DNA of 35,296 bases from Gammaproteobacteria bacterium. Its GTDB lineage: Bacteria; Pseudomonadota; Gammaproteobacteria; Nitrosococcales; Methylophagaceae. The stretch is taken from NCBI GenBank assembly GCA_023488305.1, contig JAMDEF010000017.1:1-35296 (forward strand). The letters run 5' to 3'. The notes under the pieces are model-generated. The model did not search any database and was not told the DNA's origin. It was given only the letters and a program-made list of their open reading frames with translations. The translations under genes and the position numbers were made by a program. Below are positions 33,331-35,296 of this stretch, piece after piece (the stretch's first letter is position 1; each line of letters opens with the position of its first letter).

Positions 33331-33444
33331 GGTGGTGACCCAAACCAGCCCAATCTCGGCGCCCGAGTCCGATGGCTGCGCTGCTCCCTTCCGGGCCTGA
33401 CGTGGTAACCAACATATCGTCGCGAGGAGACCGGCTGGGCCACC
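33331..33444 (-). ncRNA. ffs: 4.5S RNA (signal recognition particle RNA)
   Basis: RNA component of the bacterial SRP, which binds Ffh and targets inner-membrane proteins. The apical core on the minus strand reads GTCAGGCCCGGAAGGGAGCA, with the GGAA tetraloop and the internal loop AGCAG that Ffh recognises. The 5' end GGTGG pairs with CCACC at the 3' end, and CCCA with TGGG, giving a hairpin of about 114 nt, the size of the E. coli RNA. A TAGAAT -10 box lies at 33462-33457. The RNA sits directly upstream of dnaX, as in Pseudomonas. The exact ends are approximate. Confidence 0.93.
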
Positions 33445-33639
33445 ATAGAGTTGGCTATTCTATGCTTTTTTTGGTTTTAGTGCCATGCATCAAGCCAATA
33501 AAAAACGAGAATTTTAGATAAGACCGCGTATGAAAATAAACAGACCAACATCTACACGCGCAAAAGATTATTTAGGGCATGACTTGAGGGCAAATCAATT
33601 GGTATAAAGAGACGGTGTTTTGCTTAAGTTGTTCTTGGC

Positions 33640-33671
33640 GTAACTAATTGAATTAAAATTAATTTAGTTAC
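33640..33671. repeat. AT-rich inverted repeat downstream of tRNA-Ser
   Basis: The arms gtaactaa (33640-33647) and ttagttac (33664-33671) pair perfectly and extend a few bp inward. They lie 12 bases beyond the tRNA CCA end on the minus strand. There is no T run after the stem, so a simple terminator is not shown. The rest of the 33445-33682 gap holds only the 4.5S promoter region; I see no gene in it. Confidence 0.45.
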
Positions 33672-33682
33672 ATTGGTTTAAT

Positions 33683-33773
33683 TGGCGGAGAACGAGGGAT
33701 TCGAACCCTCGATAGGCTATTAACCTATACACACTTTCCAGGCGTGCGCCTTCAACCACTCGGCCAGTTCTCC
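33683..33773 (-). tRNA. serT-like tRNA-Ser: tRNA-Ser(GGA)
   Basis: 91 nt with encoded CCA. The acceptor strands GGAGAAC and GTTCTCC pair fully with discriminator G. The anticodon loop CTGGAAA gives anticodon GGA (33739-33737), reading UCC/UCU codons. The long variable arm of class II tRNAs is present (TATAGGTTAATAGCCTAT), and the T loop is GGTTCGAATCC. It lies 22 bases after coaX and is likely on the same transcript. Confidence 0.97.
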
Positions 33774-33795
33774 TATAAGGGGGCGAAAGCTTATC

Positions 33796-34635
33796 TCAGT
33801 TCGTGTTTTCTGGCAATGCTGTTGAATCTTCTTCAGTAATTTCATCTGTCGACGATTCTGTTTCTTTTACGGATTTATTCTGATTGCGTTGATTGGTTTG
33901 TCTTGCGTATTGCGCCAATCCTTTAAGGACTAGATCCGGTTCATGAATAAGTGGTTGTGGAAGTAACGGTATTAATTCACTCGCGTCACCACCTGTAATC
34001 AAAAAGCGAATTTCGTTTTTGAAATTTTGTTGCAGATCGTTGATGAGGTTTTCCAAGGTAGCTGTCACCATATAAAGTGTTCCAGCTTGAATGGCACTGT
34101 GAGTGTTGCTTGCCAATAACTTAAACTCACTTTCCTGTGTCACGTCATTTAAAGCATCTGTGTTATCAGTGAGCATTTGTTTCATCAAGGATAATCCAGG
34201 CAAGATTAATCCTCCTTGATGCATGCCTTTTTCAGTGACGATATCGACAGTAATTGCGGTGCCACAATCAATAATGCAGGTAGCTTGTCTGGCATGCTGG
34301 CGGCCAGCAACAATTGCTAACCAACGATCCACGCCTAATGTCTCTGAATGATCATAGGCATTAGTGACACCAAAACGTCTTTTCTCACTTTGAACAAATA
34401 TGGGTGTAAGTTGCCATTGTTTTTCGATCCAGTCGATGAGTTGAGTTGCTATTTTCTCACCGGCTACATTGCTGACAAAAACAGCTTCGATCTCTTCTAG
34501 AGATTTCCAGGCTTTGTTCAAGGCTGCTTTGATGCCTGTCTTTGGTCGGGCGAAGTTCTGTGATTCAGCCAGGACTTTGGATTGTATGGTGGTCCATTTA
34601 ATCTGACTATTACCAATATCGACTAATAAGATCAT
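33796..34635 (-). CDS. coaX: Type III pantothenate kinase CoaX
   Basis: First step of coenzyme A synthesis, of the ASKHA-fold type that is not inhibited by CoA. 279 residues. The phosphate loop is LLVDIGNSQIKW. GVDRWLAIVAGRQHA is the substrate-site motif, CIIDCGTAITVD the second phosphate motif, and FLITGGDASEL the adenosine motif. The C-terminal ~30 residues are an acidic Ser/Thr/Glu tail (KETESSTDEITEEDSTALPE) beyond the usual domain. Its ATG overlaps the birA stop by four bases, the common birA-coaX pairing. Confidence 0.95.
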   Translation of the reverse strand: MILLVDIGNSQIKWTTIQSKVLAESQNFARPKTGIKAALNKAWKSLEEIEAVFVSNVAGEKIATQLIDWIEKQWQLTPIFVQSEKRRFGVTNAYDHSETLGVDRWLAIVAGRQHARQATCIIDCGTAITVDIVTEKGMHQGGLILPGLSLMKQMLTDNTDALNDVTQESEFKLLASNTHSAIQAGTLYMVTATLENLINDLQQNFKNEIRFLITGGDASELIPLLPQPLIHEPDLVLKGLAQYARQTNQRNQNKSVKETESSTDEITEEDSTALPENTN

Positions 34636-35296
34636 GAAGCAAACCTGATACTGAGGTGGCTGTTGGACAAGTAAGCAACTTGCTGGTCGCGCATATAACG
34701 TAATTCACCTTGTTCGTTGATACCACAAGCAAGCGCGGTAAATTGACCGTCTTCACTGATGATATTGATGGCTTGATTATGCAAGGCATCATATTGTGGC
34801 CATAACGGCAAAAAGTCGTTAAGACCACGATGAGAAAATAGCTCTAAAGTTTCAATCATATTTTGAATTATTTTGGCTGCCAGCCGATTGCGACAGGGGA
34901 GCGGGTTACAAAGTTGCTCCAGGCTGATAATAGGCTGAGGGATGGCAGTCTGTATATTGTCCGGTAGTGAGAGGTTCAAGCCGATGCCGACGGTAACGTA
35001 GTTTTGGCTTCCGTAACGTGATTCTACAAGAATTCCTGCAAGTTTACGCCGCTTATGTAAAACATCATTAGGCCATTTCAGTTGTAAGTCTTCGATCCCC
35101 AGTTCACGAAGAGTATTGATTAACGCAATGCCAATGGCGATGCTTAGGCCGTTGCGTACCGATTCGACCTTGAGCGGACGCATTATTGACAGATATATAT
35201 TGCCCGTAGCGGGGGATAGCCATTGACTCCCGCGACGTCCGCGACCAGCTGTCTGCATTTCTGCCATACATATGGCAATACCTTTAATTCCGCTAT
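34632..35296 (-). CDS. birA: Biotin-protein ligase BirA, 5' truncated by window edge
   Basis: Attaches biotin to the carboxyl carrier protein of acetyl-CoA carboxylase. About 221 residues are visible; the frame is open to the window end, so the N-terminal part, including any winged-helix repressor domain, lies outside. The biotin/ATP loop is QTAGRGRRGSQWLSP, KWPNDV follows, and LAGILVESR contains the usual catalytic-region Lys context (RRKLAGIL). A C-terminal SH3-like domain (CGINEQGELRYMRDQQVAYL) ends the protein. Whether it is bifunctional cannot be judged here. Confidence 0.94.
   Translation of the reverse strand, partial: SGIKGIAICMAEMQTAGRGRRGSQWLSPATGNIYLSIMRPLKVESVRNGLSIAIGIALINTLRELGIEDLQLKWPNDVLHKRRKLAGILVESRYGSQNYVTVGIGLNLSLPDNIQTAIPQPIISLEQLCNPLPCRNRLAAKIIQNMIETLELFSHRGLNDFLPLWPQYDALHNQAINIISEDGQFTALACGINEQGELRYMRDQQVAYLSNSHLSIRFAS

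Noticed and set aside
33299-33415. N-terminal extension of dnaX
   Set aside because: This stretch is the 4.5S RNA gene and leader; the family N-terminus starts at 33298.
33640-33671. AT-rich hairpin as a terminator for tRNA-Ser
   Set aside because: No T run follows the stem on the minus strand; kept only as an inverted repeat.

Overview
The window is a chromosomal segment of a free-living, methylotroph-like gammaproteobacterium. The gene blocks are typical of the class: aat-bpt-infA, 4.5S RNA-dnaX-ybaB-recR, birA-coaX-tRNA-Ser, hpt-mtiP beside a csiV-like gene, and moxR-DUF58-transglutaminase. Base composition is moderate and uniform by eye. I see no prophage, CRISPR array or large island. 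Genus-level placement (for example Methylophaga or a relative) is a guess from overall flavour. Both ends cut genes: an MscS channel lacks its N-terminus at base 1 and birA lacks its N-terminus at base 35296.

Layout. 1-5.2 kb: MscS-family channel with a clear terminator, a His/Arg/Tyr-rich secreted protein, dbpA and a PAS-GGDEF diguanylate cyclase. 5.3-6.9 kb: an ArsR-type regulator with a rhodanese-DUF2892 membrane protein, preceded by a near-perfect 24-bp palindrome, then a YbaK-type deacylase. 6.9-7.9 kb: a GDT1/UPF0016 manganese exporter with a long leader. The leader holds a sigma-70 promoter, the conserved core of a yybP-ykoY manganese riboswitch and an intrinsic terminator. A 170-bp MITE-like palindrome is inserted inside the aptamer. 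7.9-13.1 kb: a HExxH protein and tcdA, then tgpA-like/DUF58/moxR. 13.2-18.0 kb: an encapsulin-type ferritin without encapsulin, tatD, a small membrane protein, ggt, trhO and a small coiled-coil protein. That last gene's stop codon lies in a decayed second copy of the MITE. 18.0-23.3 kb: Tat-exported MepK-like protein, a BtuFCD-type ABC importer, hpt-mtiP and csiV-like. 23.4-27.9 kb: qmcA/nfeD, a histidine phosphatase, roxA, a zinc-ribbon protein, dsbB and infA. 27.9-35.3 kb (all minus strand): bpt, aat, a degenerate EAL-HDOD protein, recR, ybaB, dnaX with a programmed -1 frameshift site, 4.5S RNA, tRNA-Ser(GGA), coaX and birA.

Most interesting: (1) the manganese riboswitch split by a transposon-derived hairpin yet apparently keeping all core motifs, its promoter and its terminator; (2) the orphan EncFtn-type ferritin; (3) the ArsR/rhodanese cassette, whose cysteine spacing matches persulfide sensors; (4) the dnaX A AAA AAG site followed closely by a -1 frame stop. 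No wholly unknown multi-gene system is visible. The riboswitch-MITE chimera is the best candidate for something undescribed.
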